A stretch of 64,000 bases of DNA. It comes from JACVRW01 sp963751835. Its GTDB lineage: Bacteria; Actinomycetota; Thermoleophilia; Solirubrobacterales; Thermoleophilaceae. Both the position numbers and the translations under genes were made by a program. The first letter of the stretch is position 1. Each line of letters opens with the position of its first letter. Location: assembly GCA_963751835.1 (NCBI GenBank), contig CAVVWD010000031.1, positions 47,907-111,906 on the forward strand, written 5' to 3'. This document shows, piece after piece, positions 1 to 9,100 of the stretch. The notes beneath the pieces were generated by a model that had not been told where the DNA came from, did not search any database, and saw only the letters and a program-made list of their open reading frames with translations.

Positions 1-38
1 CTTCGTCGCTTCTGTGGTCGGCGCAGCCTATCATGAGA

Positions 39-51
39 TTGGAAAATCCAA
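39..51. promoter_or_regulatory. small perfect inverted repeat upstream of the HxlR-type regulator
   Basis: The sequence reads TTGGA-AAA-TCCAA, a perfect 5-bp inverted repeat 42 bases before the GTG start of the regulator. HxlR-family proteins usually bind inverted repeats near their own promoters, so this may be an operator. I see no clear -35/-10 pair, so the role is inferred from position only. Confidence 0.3.
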
Positions 52-93
52 CTATGAAGTAGGTAACACCATCCACCAAGTAGACTTCGGCGA

Positions 94-774
94 GTGACGA
101 GGACGCGGACATACGGCGACCCCTGTGGGATCGCGCGGGCACTCGACGTCGTCGGAGAGCGCTGGGCCCTGCTCGTCGTCCGCGAGCTGCTGCTGGGGCC
201 GAAGCGCTTCACCGACCTGCGAGCCGGACTCCCCAACCTGAGCCCAGACGTGCTCTCGCAGCGTCTCCGCGAGCTCGAGGCCGACGGCCTGGTCAACCGG
301 CGCCGGCTGCCGCCACCGGCGGGCTCGAAGGTCTACGAGCTCACGGAGCGCGGACTCGAGCTCGAGCCCGTGATCCTCGCCCTCGGGCGCTGGGGAACGA
401 GCGTCCCGTTCCCACCCGACGGGCACGACCTTGGGCCCGACTCGACCATCCTCGCGCTGAAGACGGTGTTCGACCCGAAGGCCGCAAGGAATGGAGACCT
501 CAGCGTCGAGCTGCGCCTGGGCGAGCAGACGTTCTCGGCACAGGTGGACGGCCGGGGCATCGAGATCGCGCGGGGCACCGCCGCGGATCCCGACGCGGTG
601 CTGACCACGAGCACGATGACGCTAGTCGGCCTGCTATGGCAGGGCCTGGGGCTCGGCGAGGCCGAGCGGTCCGGGCAAGTCGAGCTCGAGGGCGACCGGC
701 GAAAGCTCGAGCGCTTCCTGGGACTGTTCGCCGTCGGGAGCGACGTGGGACAGCAGTCGGCCGTCAGAGGTTGA
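94..774 (+). CDS. HxlR-family winged-helix regulator with C-terminal SCP2-like domain
   Basis: A 226-residue DNA-binding protein. Residues 8-100 hold the HxlR winged helix: an early cysteine (C11), the GERW-LL-VREL helix, a recognition segment around LSPDVLSQRLRELEADGLV, and a beta wing ending in YELTERG. The C-terminal 110 residues resemble the sterol-carrier (SCP2-like) fold that often follows HxlR domains in actinobacteria and may bind a small ligand. It starts with GTG. Its 3' end overlaps the convergent dehydrogenase gene by 11 bases. C11 matches the redox cysteine of some HxlR proteins, but a redox or aldehyde-sensing role is only inferred. Confidence 0.8.
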   Translation: MTRTRTYGDPCGIARALDVVGERWALLVVRELLLGPKRFTDLRAGLPNLSPDVLSQRLRELEADGLVNRRRLPPPAGSKVYELTERGLELEPVILALGRWGTSVPFPPDGHDLGPDSTILALKTVFDPKAARNGDLSVELRLGEQTFSAQVDGRGIEIARGTAADPDAVLTTSTMTLVGLLWQGLGLGEAERSGQVELEGDRRKLERFLGLFAVGSDVGQQSAVRG

Positions 775-2230
775 CGGCCACGTACTTCGTCTCGAGGAAC
801 TCCTCGAGGCCCTCCTTGCCGCCCTCGCGGCCGATGCCCGACTGCTTGACGCCGCCAAACGGCGCGCCGGCGTTGGAGACCATCCCCTGGTTCAGCCCGA
901 CCATGCCGGTCTCGAGGCCCTCGCAGACGCGCAGCGCGCGCTTGATGTCGCGTGTGAACACGTAGGCCACCAGCCCGTATTCGGTGTCGTTGGCGCGCGC
1001 GATCGCGTCCTCCTCGGACTCGAAGCCGGTGACCGGCGCCACCGGGCCGAAGATCTCCTCGCGCAGCAGGCGGGCGTCATCCGGCACCCCGCCCAGCACC
1101 GTCGGCGCGTAGAAGTAGCCACGCCCGTCCGGGATCTCGCCGCCGACCACGCGGGTGGCGCCCTTGTCGAGCGCGTCCTGCACGAGGTCGGACACCTTCT
1201 CGCGCGATGGCTCGTCGATCAGCGGGCCGACCTTCACGTCCTCCTCGGTGCCGCGCCCGATCTTGAGCGATCCCATCCGGTCGCCCAGCCGCCGCTCGAA
1301 CTCCTCGCGGATCGGCTCGGCCACGTGGAAGCGGTTTGCCGACGTGCAGGCCTCGCCGATGTTTCGCATCTTGGCGAGCAGCGCGCCGTCGACGGCGGCG
1401 TCCAGATCGGCGTCGTCGAAGATCAGGAACGGCGCGTTGCCGCCCAGCTCCATGGACGTCTTGAGCACGTTCTGCGCCGAGGCCTCGATCAGCTTGCGGC
1501 CGACCTCTGTCGAGCCCGTGAACGACAGCTTGCGCAGGCGGTCGTCTGCGATCAGCGGCCCGGTGGTGGGCCCGGAGGAGGAGGTCGTGACGATGTTGAG
1601 GACCCCTCCCGGCAGCCCGACCTCGTCGAGGATCTGCGCCATCGCGAGCATCGACAGCGGCGTCTGCTGGGCGGGCTTGATCACGCACGTGCAGCCCGCG
1701 GCCAGGGCCGGGCCGACCTTGCGCGTGCCCATCGCCATCGGGAAGTTCCAGGGCGTGATCATCAGCGACGCGCCGACCGGCTGCTTCATCACGAGCACAC
1801 GGCTCGTGCCGTTGGCGAACTGCTTGTAGTTGCCGTCGATCCGCAGCGCCTCGCCCGAGAACCAGCGGAAGAAATCCGCCGCGTAGATGATCTCGGCCTT
1901 GGACTCCGCCACCGGCTTGCCCATCTCGAGCGTCATCAGCAGTGCGAGCTCGTCCGCCCGCTCGACCATCAGCTCGAAGGCGTGCCAGAGAATGCCGGCG
2001 CGGTCGTTGGGCGGGCTGGCCCCCCATTCGGCCTGCTTCGCGACGGCCGCGTCGAGGGCCGTCATGGCGTCCTCGGGCGTGGCGTCGGCGACCTCCGCGA
2101 GCGGCTCCTCGGTCGCCGGGTCGATCACCTGGAGCGTCGCGGCGCCCGTTGCGTCGCGCCATTCACCGCCGATGTAGAGCTTCTTCGGGACGCTGTCGAC
2201 GACTGTCTGTTCCTCTATCGCGATGCTCAT
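764..2230 (-). CDS. gabD: NAD(P)-dependent succinate-semialdehyde dehydrogenase family protein
   Basis: A 488-residue aldehyde dehydrogenase, full family length. The general base glutamate is E261 in MELGGNAPF and the catalytic cysteine is C295 in GEACTSANR, the pattern of the SSADH subgroup (GabD/AldH). The NAD fold carries ITPWNFP near 158-164 and FTGSTEVG near 237-244. The ATG overlaps the stop codon of the upstream TPP-enzyme gene in an ATGA overlap, so the two are translationally coupled. That pairing suggests it oxidises succinic semialdehyde made by the upstream decarboxylase, yielding succinate. Family assignment is secure; the exact substrate is inferred from context. Confidence 0.88.
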   Translation of the reverse strand: MSIAIEEQTVVDSVPKKLYIGGEWRDATGAATLQVIDPATEEPLAEVADATPEDAMTALDAAVAKQAEWGASPPNDRAGILWHAFELMVERADELALLMTLEMGKPVAESKAEIIYAADFFRWFSGEALRIDGNYKQFANGTSRVLVMKQPVGASLMITPWNFPMAMGTRKVGPALAAGCTCVIKPAQQTPLSMLAMAQILDEVGLPGGVLNIVTTSSSGPTTGPLIADDRLRKLSFTGSTEVGRKLIEASAQNVLKTSMELGGNAPFLIFDDADLDAAVDGALLAKMRNIGEACTSANRFHVAEPIREEFERRLGDRMGSLKIGRGTEEDVKVGPLIDEPSREKVSDLVQDALDKGATRVVGGEIPDGRGYFYAPTVLGGVPDDARLLREEIFGPVAPVTGFESEEDAIARANDTEYGLVAYVFTRDIKRALRVCEGLETGMVGLNQGMVSNAGAPFGGVKQSGIGREGGKEGLEEFLETKYVAVNL

Positions 2231-3870
2231 GTGGCAACGGTCTCCGTTCCTAGCTCTTCAGAGATTGCAACGTCGAGTGAGTAGTCGATCGGGAGCACGA
2301 TCAGCGAGGGGAGGTCAAGCGTCAGCGCATGTTGCAGGCGCTCGCCGAACTCGTCCGCGGACTCGCAGCGCCAGCCCGGCATGCCGAAGCCCTCGGCTAG
2401 CTTCACGAAGTCGGGGTTCGTGAAGTCGGTCCCGAAGTGGGTGCCGAACTTCTTGTCCTGCTTCCACACGATCGAGCCGTACTGGCCGTTCTCCCAAATC
2501 ACGTTCACGAAGGGCGTCTTCAGCCGCACGGCGGTCTCGAGCTCCTGGCAGTTCATGAGGAAGCCGCCGTCGCCGTTGACGGCGACCACGTTGCGGTCCG
2601 GATGACACAGCTTGGCCGCCACCGCCGCGGGCACCGCGAAGCCCATGCCGGCCAGCCCGTTGGCGATCAGCACGGTGTTCGGCTCGTAGGCGGGGAACAT
2701 GCGCCCGATCCAGAGCTTGTGGAGGCCGACGTCGGAGATCAGGATGTCCTCGCGCCCCAACGCCGCGCGGATCTCCCAGAGGGCGCGCGGCGGCTGGACC
2801 GGGAAGGCGTCGTCGTCCTTGGCCTGCTCGAAGCGCCCGAGCACCACGTCGCGCAGCTTCGTCGAGCCGCCCTGGTGCGGCACGTGGCGGCACTCCTCGC
2901 CGAGCCGTGCCAGCACGTGGTAGATGTCGCCGACCAGCTCGACCTCGGGCATGAAGTACGCATCGGTCTCAGCCGGCTCCGAGTCGATGCAGATGATCCG
3001 CTTGTCGCGGCGTGGGTTCCAGACCTCGGGTGACTGCTCGACGAGGTCGTACCCGATCGCGAGCACGAGGTCCGCCTCGTCGAAGCCGGCCATGCTGTAG
3101 TCGCCCGCCTGGAGCCCGACGGAACCGAGCGCCTTCGGGTTGTCGGGCGGGAGCAGCCCCTTGCCCATGAAGGTCTCGGCGACCGGGATGCCGGTGGCCC
3201 GCACGAACTCACGCAGGGCCGGCGCCGCGTTACGGCGCACCACCCCGTTGCCGGCCAGCGCCACGGGCTGCACCGCGCCGCGCACGAGGTCGGCGGCCCT
3301 GAGCAGCTCGCGTGCCGCCGGCTCGGACCGCACCTGACGGCGGCGCGGCAACGGCTCGGCGTCGGTCTCGCTCGCCATCACGTCCTCGGGCAGTTCGATA
3401 TGCGTGGCCCCTGGCTTCTCCCCCTCGGCGACCTTGAACGCCTTGCGGACGACCTCGGGGATGATCGCGGCGTCCGACAGGCGGGCGTTCCACTTGGTGA
3501 TCGGACGCATCACGCGCAGTAGGTCGATGTACTGGTGCGACTCCTTGTGCATCCGCTCGAGGTCGCCCTGCCCGGTGAGCGCCACGAGCGGCGCCCGGTC
3601 GAGGAAGGCGTCGGCCACCGCGGTCACGAGGTTGAGGGCGCCGGGCCCCAGCGTGCCGAGGCAGACGCCCGCGTGACCCGTCAGGCGCCCGTACACGTCG
3701 GCCATGTAGGCGCCGCCCTGCTCGTGCCGGACCGGCACGAACTCGATCGACGAGCGCGACAGCGACTCGTTCAGGTCGAGCGTCTCCTCGCCCGGGATGC
3801 CGAAAACGTGCCGGACGCCCTCGGCCTCCAGGCATTCGACGAACACGTCGCTGGCTTTGCGCTGCGCCAC
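2227..3870 (-). CDS. TPP-dependent acetolactate-synthase-like enzyme, candidate 2-oxoglutarate decarboxylase
   Basis: A 547-residue member of the acetolactate synthase/pyruvate oxidase family. It has the catalytic glutamate E50 (VRHEQGG), the central FAD/nucleotide-like domain, and the TPP motif GDGG (433-436) followed by the NGQYG segment. The reading frame stays open to 4047, but the family N-terminus begins with AQRKASDVF, so I choose the GTG at 3870, 29 bases from the divergent cyclase gene. No ilvN small subunit is nearby. The downstream, overlapping gene is an SSADH. In the cyanobacterium Synechococcus PCC 7002 a protein annotated as acetolactate synthase next to SSADH is a 2-oxoglutarate decarboxylase, and this pair has the same layout. 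A plain acetolactate synthase or another 2-oxoacid decarboxylase remains possible. Confidence 0.8.
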   Translation of the reverse strand: MAQRKASDVFVECLEAEGVRHVFGIPGEETLDLNESLSRSSIEFVPVRHEQGGAYMADVYGRLTGHAGVCLGTLGPGALNLVTAVADAFLDRAPLVALTGQGDLERMHKESHQYIDLLRVMRPITKWNARLSDAAIIPEVVRKAFKVAEGEKPGATHIELPEDVMASETDAEPLPRRRQVRSEPAARELLRAADLVRGAVQPVALAGNGVVRRNAAPALREFVRATGIPVAETFMGKGLLPPDNPKALGSVGLQAGDYSMAGFDEADLVLAIGYDLVEQSPEVWNPRRDKRIICIDSEPAETDAYFMPEVELVGDIYHVLARLGEECRHVPHQGGSTKLRDVVLGRFEQAKDDDAFPVQPPRALWEIRAALGREDILISDVGLHKLWIGRMFPAYEPNTVLIANGLAGMGFAVPAAVAAKLCHPDRNVVAVNGDGGFLMNCQELETAVRLKTPFVNVIWENGQYGSIVWKQDKKFGTHFGTDFTNPDFVKLAEGFGMPGWRCESADEFGERLQHALTLDLPSLIVLPIDYSLDVAISEELGTETVAT

Positions 3871-3899
3871 CAGCTTGGAGCCTACCCAGCGTCGGTAAC

Positions 3900-5234
3900 G
3901 TGATTCCCGTGTCTCCGGTGGCTCGCTACGCCAAGAGTGGGGACCTGCACATCGCCTATATCGTCGAGGGCGAGGGGCAGCCCATCGACGTGATGTGGAT
4001 CCCACCCTGGATCTCACAGGTGGAGTACCTCTGGTCGGAGCGATCACTCCAGCGTGTGATGCAGAGGATCACCAGTTTCGCGCGTTTGATCACCTTCGAC
4101 CGGCGCGGCTCCGGGCTGTCCGACCCGCTCTGGGGCGCTCCCACGCTCGAGGAGCAGATGGACGACCTGATCGCCGTCATGGACGCCGCCGGCTCTGAGC
4201 GGGTGGCGCTCGTCGGCACGCTCGAGGGAGGCCCGATGGCCGCCCTGTTTGCCGCCACCTATCCCGAGCGCGTGAGCGCGCTTGCCCTCTACGCAACCTT
4301 CGCGCGCGCGACCTGGGCGCCCGGCTACGACTGGGCCTGGCCCGCCGAGGTGCGCAAGCGCCACATGGACGACGAGGTGAAGCACTGGGGCGAGGGGCGC
4401 GTCGTGGCCGGCGTGGCGCCGAGCGAGACAAGCGACCCGGGCTTCATGGAGTGGGCCGGCCGGCTCGAGCGACTCGCCGCCTCGCCATCCACGATCCGGC
4501 GGATGATGGACCTGATCGGCGAGTTCGACGTGCGAGACATCCTGCCCTCGATTCGGGTGTCCACGCTCGTGCTCCACCGCCGCGACGACGCGTTCATCAA
4601 GATCGAGCACTCGCGCTACATCGCGGAGCGGATCCCCGGCGCCCGCTATGTCGAGCTCGAGGGCAGCGACAACATGTTCTCGCTGGGCGACAGCGAGGCG
4701 CTACTCGGCGAGATCGAGGAGCACTTCACCGGCGCGCGCCATGAGCACGAGCCCGACCGCATGCTCGCCACGGTCATGTTCACGGACATCTGCGACTCGA
4801 CCCGGCGCGCGGCGGAGATGGGTGACCGCGGCTGGCGCTTCCTGCTCGAGCGCCACGATGCCCTGTTCCGTCAGGCGCTCGACCGCCACCGCGGCCGCGA
4901 GGTCAAACGGACCGGAGACGGCTTCCTCGCCACCTTCGACGGCCCGGCGCGCGCGATCCGCTGTGCGGCGTCGGTCGCGGAGGCGATGGGATCGCTCGGC
5001 ATCGAGGTCCGCGCCGGCCTCCATACGGGCGAGCTCGAGGTGATGGGCGGGGACCTCGGAGGGCTCGCCGTGCACATCGCCGCGCGCGTCATGGACCGGG
5101 CGTCGCCCAGCGAGGTACTCGTGTCCGGCACGGTGAAGGATCTGGTCGTCGGGTCGGGAATCGACTTCGAGGAGCGGGGCGAGCACGAGCTGCGCGGCGT
5201 GCCCGGCGAGTGGCGCCTGTTCGCGGTTTCGTAG
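3900..5234 (+). CDS. adenylate/guanylate cyclase fused to an inactive alpha/beta-hydrolase domain
   Basis: A 444-residue two-domain protein. Residues 10-278 form an alpha/beta-hydrolase domain and residues 285-444 a class III nucleotide cyclase domain, the architecture of mycobacterial Rv1900c. The cyclase keeps both metal aspartates (D296 in MFTDIC, D340 in RTGDGF) and a purine-reading lysine (K336). The hydrolase nucleophile elbow reads GTLEGG, so the serine position is Leu108. The usual histidine near the domain end is Asn258 (SDNMF). It is therefore probably a ligand-sensing pseudo-esterase that controls cyclic nucleotide synthesis. Start at GTG 3900; GTG 3909 and 3918 are alternatives. 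Divergent from the TPP-enzyme operon. Confidence 0.85.
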   Translation: MIPVSPVARYAKSGDLHIAYIVEGEGQPIDVMWIPPWISQVEYLWSERSLQRVMQRITSFARLITFDRRGSGLSDPLWGAPTLEEQMDDLIAVMDAAGSERVALVGTLEGGPMAALFAATYPERVSALALYATFARATWAPGYDWAWPAEVRKRHMDDEVKHWGEGRVVAGVAPSETSDPGFMEWAGRLERLAASPSTIRRMMDLIGEFDVRDILPSIRVSTLVLHRRDDAFIKIEHSRYIAERIPGARYVELEGSDNMFSLGDSEALLGEIEEHFTGARHEHEPDRMLATVMFTDICDSTRRAAEMGDRGWRFLLERHDALFRQALDRHRGREVKRTGDGFLATFDGPARAIRCAASVAEAMGSLGIEVRAGLHTGELEVMGGDLGGLAVHIAARVMDRASPSEVLVSGTVKDLVVGSGIDFEERGEHELRGVPGEWRLFAVS

Positions 5235-5275
5235 GCGACCCCGCTACCTTGGGCCGTTGGACGCGTTAGGAACCC

Positions 5276-6649
5276 GTGCGCCGAATCGCCCTGCTGACAG
5301 CTCTGGCTCTGTTTCTCGCCGTGCCCGCCACGGCGGGCGCCGCCGTGCGCCATGTCGTGAAGGGCGCCGGCTTCGGACATGGAATCGGCATGAGCCAGTA
5401 CGGCGCGTACGGCTATGCGCTCGAGGGCAGCAACTACAGGGGAATCCTCGAGCACTACTACAGCGGGACGACTCTGAGCTCCGCGCCCGGGGCGCCGGTA
5501 CGGGTGCTGCTCCAGCCCGTCGACCCGTACATCCGCTTTCGCGGTGCGACGAACGCCAACGGGAGAGGGCTGCGCCCGGGCACGACCTACGTCGCCCGGC
5601 TTGCGCGGAGCGGGATCTCGCTAAAGACGAGCTCCGGCAAGCGCGTCGCCACCTTCGCGAGCCCCCTGCGGGTGGCCGCGGGCGGCGACGACCCGGTACG
5701 CCTGCTCGGCCCGGCGCTGAACTCCATCCGCGATGGGCTCTACCGCGGCACGATCGAGGTGATCCCGGACGGCGGCGGCCTCACTGCGATCAACGTGATC
5801 GACCTCGACCCGTACCTCAAGGGCGTGGTCGCCGGCGAGATGCCGAGCTCCTGGCCGCTCGAGGCGCTCAAGGTGCAGGCCGTGGCGGCGCGCACCTATG
5901 CGCTCGCCACGCGCAAGACCACGGGCAGCTTCGACCAGTACCCCGACACGCGCTCGCAGGTCTACAAGGGAGTCGTGGGGGAGAGCGCCAGCTCCAACGC
6001 CGCGGTCGACCAGACGGCCGGCGAGATCCTCACCTACGCCGGGGTGCCCGCGGTGACCTACTACTTCTCGACCTCCGGCGGGCACACCGAGAACGTCGAA
6101 TACTCGTTCGTCGGCTCACTGTCGAAGCCGTGGCTTGTTGGCGTGCCTGACCCGTACGACCACCACTCGCCCTACCACCGCTGGCAGGCCACGTTCTCCG
6201 CGGCCACCCTCGACCGCGCGCTCGGCGCGCCCGGGAAGTTCGTGCGGCTGAAGGCGCTGCAGCGCGGCGTGTCCCCGCGTGTCGTGCGGGCCGAGGTGAT
6301 CGGCACACGGGGCACGCGCACCGTCAGCGGGCCGCAGGTGCGCGCTGCACTCGGGCTGCGCGACACCTGGTTCACCCACGTGCGCGTGGCGAGCTCGGCG
6401 CGCCAGCCGCGCTCGGCCCGGCCGGCGAGCTGGGGACCGGCGCAGCGCCTGCTCGCGATCGCCGGTGAGTTCCGGCCCGCGCCGCGCGGTCGGCGCCTGG
6501 CGGTCCAGCGGAAGATGGGCGAGGTCTGGCGCACCGTCTCCCGCGAACGGACCTCGCGTCTCGGCCGCTACCGCGCCCAGCTCGAGGTGCCCGGTGTCTA
6601 CCGGGTGAAGGCCGGCTCGGTGGCCGGGCCGGCCGTTCGCGTGCGCTGA
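5276..6649 (+). CDS. secreted SpoIID/LytB-domain protein
   Basis: A 457-residue exported protein with a signal peptide (residues 1-23, ending TAGAA). It has the GFGHGIGMSQYGA motif at 32-44, a SpoIID/LytB core around 170-310 with the conserved glutamate E188 in AGEMPSSW, and the ARTYA and TSGGHTE motifs. SpoIID proteins are peptidoglycan lytic transglycosylases; in non-sporulating actinobacteria LytB-like members are thought to act on cell wall during growth or division. The last 80 residues are a basic, Arg-rich tail with a beta-like repeat. It starts with GTG after a weak AGGA site and ends 3 bases from a convergent SGNH hydrolase gene. Confidence 0.85.
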   Translation: MRRIALLTALALFLAVPATAGAAVRHVVKGAGFGHGIGMSQYGAYGYALEGSNYRGILEHYYSGTTLSSAPGAPVRVLLQPVDPYIRFRGATNANGRGLRPGTTYVARLARSGISLKTSSGKRVATFASPLRVAAGGDDPVRLLGPALNSIRDGLYRGTIEVIPDGGGLTAINVIDLDPYLKGVVAGEMPSSWPLEALKVQAVAARTYALATRKTTGSFDQYPDTRSQVYKGVVGESASSNAAVDQTAGEILTYAGVPAVTYYFSTSGGHTENVEYSFVGSLSKPWLVGVPDPYDHHSPYHRWQATFSAATLDRALGAPGKFVRLKALQRGVSPRVVRAEVIGTRGTRTVSGPQVRAALGLRDTWFTHVRVASSARQPRSARPASWGPAQRLLAIAGEFRPAPRGRRLAVQRKMGEVWRTVSRERTSRLGRYRAQLEVPGVYRVKAGSVAGPAVRVR

Positions 6650-6652
6650 GGG

Positions 6653-7316
6653 CTATGGGGCGGGCGCGCCGCCCCCGGGCGCTTCCGGTGGCGGCGGACT
6701 CGCGGGCGGCGCAGCGTTCGCGCCGAGGGTTCGGCTGATCAGACGGGCGAACGCCCGGGCGCCTCGAGCCCTCAGGTGAAGACCGTCGCTCCAGAACCAG
6801 TCGCGATGTCCGGCGCTGTGAGCGACCCAGTCAGCGACCCTCACACGGCCGGGCCAGCGCCGGCCTGCTGCGCGGATCGCGTCCTGGTCGGTGCTCGCGG
6901 CGCCGCCGAGCTCGCGCGGGGTCACGAGCACCAGCACGCGCTCCTGTCCCAAGACCCGGAGCGCCCGCCGGATCTGAGCAAGGGTCACGGTCCAGTTGGT
7001 GCCGAGGCCGACGGCCACCGCCGAAGGCAGCGTCCCGTGCCCGGGCGCGCGCGCCCAGCACGCGGAGCCCCTCGCTCATCTGCCGGCACTCACGCGCGTC
7101 GACCTCGAAGCCCCCGCGCCGGAGCGGCTCGACCGCGCCCAGCATGACCGAGTCCCCGATCGCGAGCGGCGGCGGTGTGGAGGCGTCCCGGTCCACGGGC
7201 ATGTAGTGCTGGACCTCGCCGCAGGCAGCCGCCCCGGCCGCTACGGGGCTCGTAGCAGCCACCGCCGCGAGGACGGCGGCCATCGCCACCAAGCCGGCTA
7301 GCGCCCGCCGGCGCAT
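6653..7316 (-). pseudogene. secreted SGNH/GDSL-like hydrolase, frameshifted
   Basis: The N-terminal half (from ATG 7316, after a GGAGGGG site 8 bases upstream) encodes a signal peptide and the block-I motif AIGDSVMLGA. The C-terminal half, in another frame, encodes AVGLGTNWTV, a middle block, and the block-V Asp-His motif WSDGLHLRARG. The two halves meet near 7040-7055 in a GC run (alternating GCGCGCGC then CCCGGGC). The total length is one base over a multiple of three, so a single extra base explains the break. Such proteins in this lineage are thought to be O-acyl hydrolases or acetyltransferase-linked SGNH domains. It may be a real pseudogene or an assembly indel. Confidence 0.7.
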
Positions 7317-7448
7317 CGCTGTTGCCCCTCCGCGAATTTCCTCTCCGTACCCATCGGGCTCTCGTTCATCACCCGGCGGGCGAACTCCTTCCCGCAAGGA
7401 GCGGGACTGGTGCTGTCCTTAGCGGCCGCCCGTGCTAGAACGGCGTGC
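7317..7448 (-). other. 132-bp leader of the SGNH hydrolase gene with small hairpins
   Basis: This stretch separates ychF from the SGNH hydrolase gene. It contains the perfect hairpin CCCGC-AAGGA-GCGGG (7391-7405) and a second possible stem of CGGG with CCCG nearer the start codon. The Shine-Dalgarno GGAGGGG lies at its right end as read on the minus strand. I could not match it to any riboswitch class. Confidence 0.3.
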
Positions 7449-8531
7449 TCAGGGCGTGAAGCGGAAAGTGACCACGTCGCCGTCCTGAACCACGTAGTCG
7501 CGCCCCTCCACCCGCTGCAGTGCCCGCTCGCGAGCGGCGGCGTAGCCGCCCGCCTCGACCAGCGCATCCCAGGGCGTGACCTCCGCGGCCACGAAACCCC
7601 GCTCCATGTCGGTGTGGACGGCGCCCGCCGCGTGGCGGGCGCGCGTTCCGCGGGGGATCGCGCGGGCGCGCGCCTCCTTGTCCTGGCCGGCCGTGAAGAA
7701 CTGGATCAGGTCGAGCAGGGCGAACGCTTCGCGGACCACGGTTTCGAGCCCGGACTCGGCAAGCCCGAGCTCGTCGCGCATCGCCTGCGCCTCGTCGTCG
7801 TCCAGCTCGGACAGCTCCGAGTCGAGCCGCGCGCTCACGGCCGCGGCTCGCGCCCCGCGCCCCTCGGCGTGCGCGACGAGCGCCGCGGGAGGCTCGAGCG
7901 GCTCACCCTCCGCGACGTTCGCCACGTATATGACGGGCTTCGAGGTCAGTGCGTGCAGGCGGATCGCGGCTCCGGGCGCGTCCTCCGGCTCCGGCACCGT
8001 CCGCACGCCGCGGCCGGCGCGCAGGGCCTCGACCACCTCGCGCAGCCAGCGCTCCTCCGCGACGGCCACCTTGTCGAGCGACTTCGCCTGCTTGGCCACC
8101 CGCTCGAGCCGCCGCTCGGCCTGCTCGAGGTCGGCGAACAGCAGCTCGGTCTCGATCGTCTCGACATCCCCGAGCGGATCGACCCGGCCGTCCGGATGCA
8201 CCACGCTCGGGTCATCGTGAACCCGCACCACATGCAGGATCGCGTCGGTCTCACGGATGTTTGCGAGGAACTGGTTGCCGAGCCCCTCGCCCTGGTGGGC
8301 GCCCCGGACGAGGCCGGCGATGTCGTGGAACTCGATCGTCTCGTGCACCACCGGCCGCGCGCCCACGGTCTCTGCCACGCGGTCGAGGCGCTCATCGGGC
8401 ACGCCCACAACCGCCACGTTCGGCTCGACCGTGGTGAAGGGGTAATTGGCCGCCGCTGCCCCGGCGCGGGTGAGCGCGTTGAAGAGCGAGGACTTGCCCG
8501 CGTTCGGGAGCCCGACGATGCCGACCCTCAC
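7449..8531 (-). CDS. ychF: redox-regulated ATPase YchF (Obg-like ATPase)
   Basis: A 360-residue TRAFAC-class P-loop NTPase. G1 is GLPNAGKSS (7-15), G3 is DIAGLVRGAHQGEGLGNQFL, and the G4 position is NVAE rather than NKxD, which is the change that makes YchF/OLA1 prefer ATP. A coiled region (about 120-200) and a C-terminal TGS domain ending GDVVTFRFTP complete the family architecture. YchF binds ribosomes and takes part in stress responses. I choose GTG 8531, which overlaps the stop of the upstream PAP2 gene (GTGA) and gives the usual short N-terminus; ATG 8549 is an alternative adding six residues. Confidence 0.93.
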   Translation of the reverse strand: MRVGIVGLPNAGKSSLFNALTRAGAAAANYPFTTVEPNVAVVGVPDERLDRVAETVGARPVVHETIEFHDIAGLVRGAHQGEGLGNQFLANIRETDAILHVVRVHDDPSVVHPDGRVDPLGDVETIETELLFADLEQAERRLERVAKQAKSLDKVAVAEERWLREVVEALRAGRGVRTVPEPEDAPGAAIRLHALTSKPVIYVANVAEGEPLEPPAALVAHAEGRGARAAAVSARLDSELSELDDDEAQAMRDELGLAESGLETVVREAFALLDLIQFFTAGQDKEARARAIPRGTRARHAAGAVHTDMERGFVAAEVTPWDALVEAGGYAAARERALQRVEGRDYVVQDGDVVTFRFTP

Positions 8532-8980
8532 GGGCTCAGAAGCCTCCACATCGCGTCGCCGAGCAGCGCGCCGGCCAGGACGTCGGTCGGGTAGTGCACG
8601 CCGAGGTAGGGGCGGGACAGGGCCATCGCCACCGCGAGACCGTAGAGGGGCCCCGCCGGCAGCGCTGCCGAGAGCGCCCGCGCGCCCGCGAACGAGGTCG
8701 ATGCGTGGGCCGACGGGTAGGAGCGGCCGGAGATCACCGGGGTCAGCGCGGGCAGATCCTCGAGCGTCGGCCGGGCGCGCCGGACGAGCTGCTTGACCGC
8801 GGTGTTGGCCACGAGCGTTGCGAGGACCACGCCGATCGAGCGGGCGTAGACCTGACGCCGGCCGCGGTCGAGCGCCATGCCGCCCGCGGCCACGGCATAC
8901 CAGAAGAGCCCGTTCTCGCCCGCACGCGCCAGCGCGACCACCGCCGCCTCGGCGGCCGGCGAATGACGGCGGGTGCGCAT
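8528..8980 (-). CDS. PAP2-family membrane phosphatase
   Basis: About 150 residues with the three PAP2 phosphatase motifs: K63...RARP (ending P71), YPSAH (histidine H92), and SRPYLGVHYPTD (H129, D133). Hydrophobic stretches between them fit membrane helices. Members dephosphorylate lipid phosphates such as phosphatidate or undecaprenyl diphosphate; the substrate here is unknown. I use ATG 8980; TTG 9034 would add 18 residues, and the frame stays open to 9238. Translationally coupled to ychF by the GTGA overlap. Confidence 0.8.
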   Translation of the reverse strand: MRTRRHSPAAEAAVVALARAGENGLFWYAVAAGGMALDRGRRQVYARSIGVVLATLVANTAVKQLVRRARPTLEDLPALTPVISGRSYPSAHASTSFAGARALSAALPAGPLYGLAVAMALSRPYLGVHYPTDVLAGALLGDAMWRLLSP

Positions 8981-9100
8981 GACCCGCAGCGCGCGCAGAT
9001 CGAGCGCGCGCAGGCTGAGGCCGAGGCTCGGCAAACTAGAGGCCGACCCCAGATTGCGTGCTGGGACGCGACGTGTGCGAGCGGCAGATACTGGACCGCC

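Noticed and set aside
7317..7448. Riboswitch upstream of the SGNH hydrolase
   Set aside because: Hairpins are present, but I could not match the conserved core of c-di-AMP, c-di-GMP or cobalamin switches.
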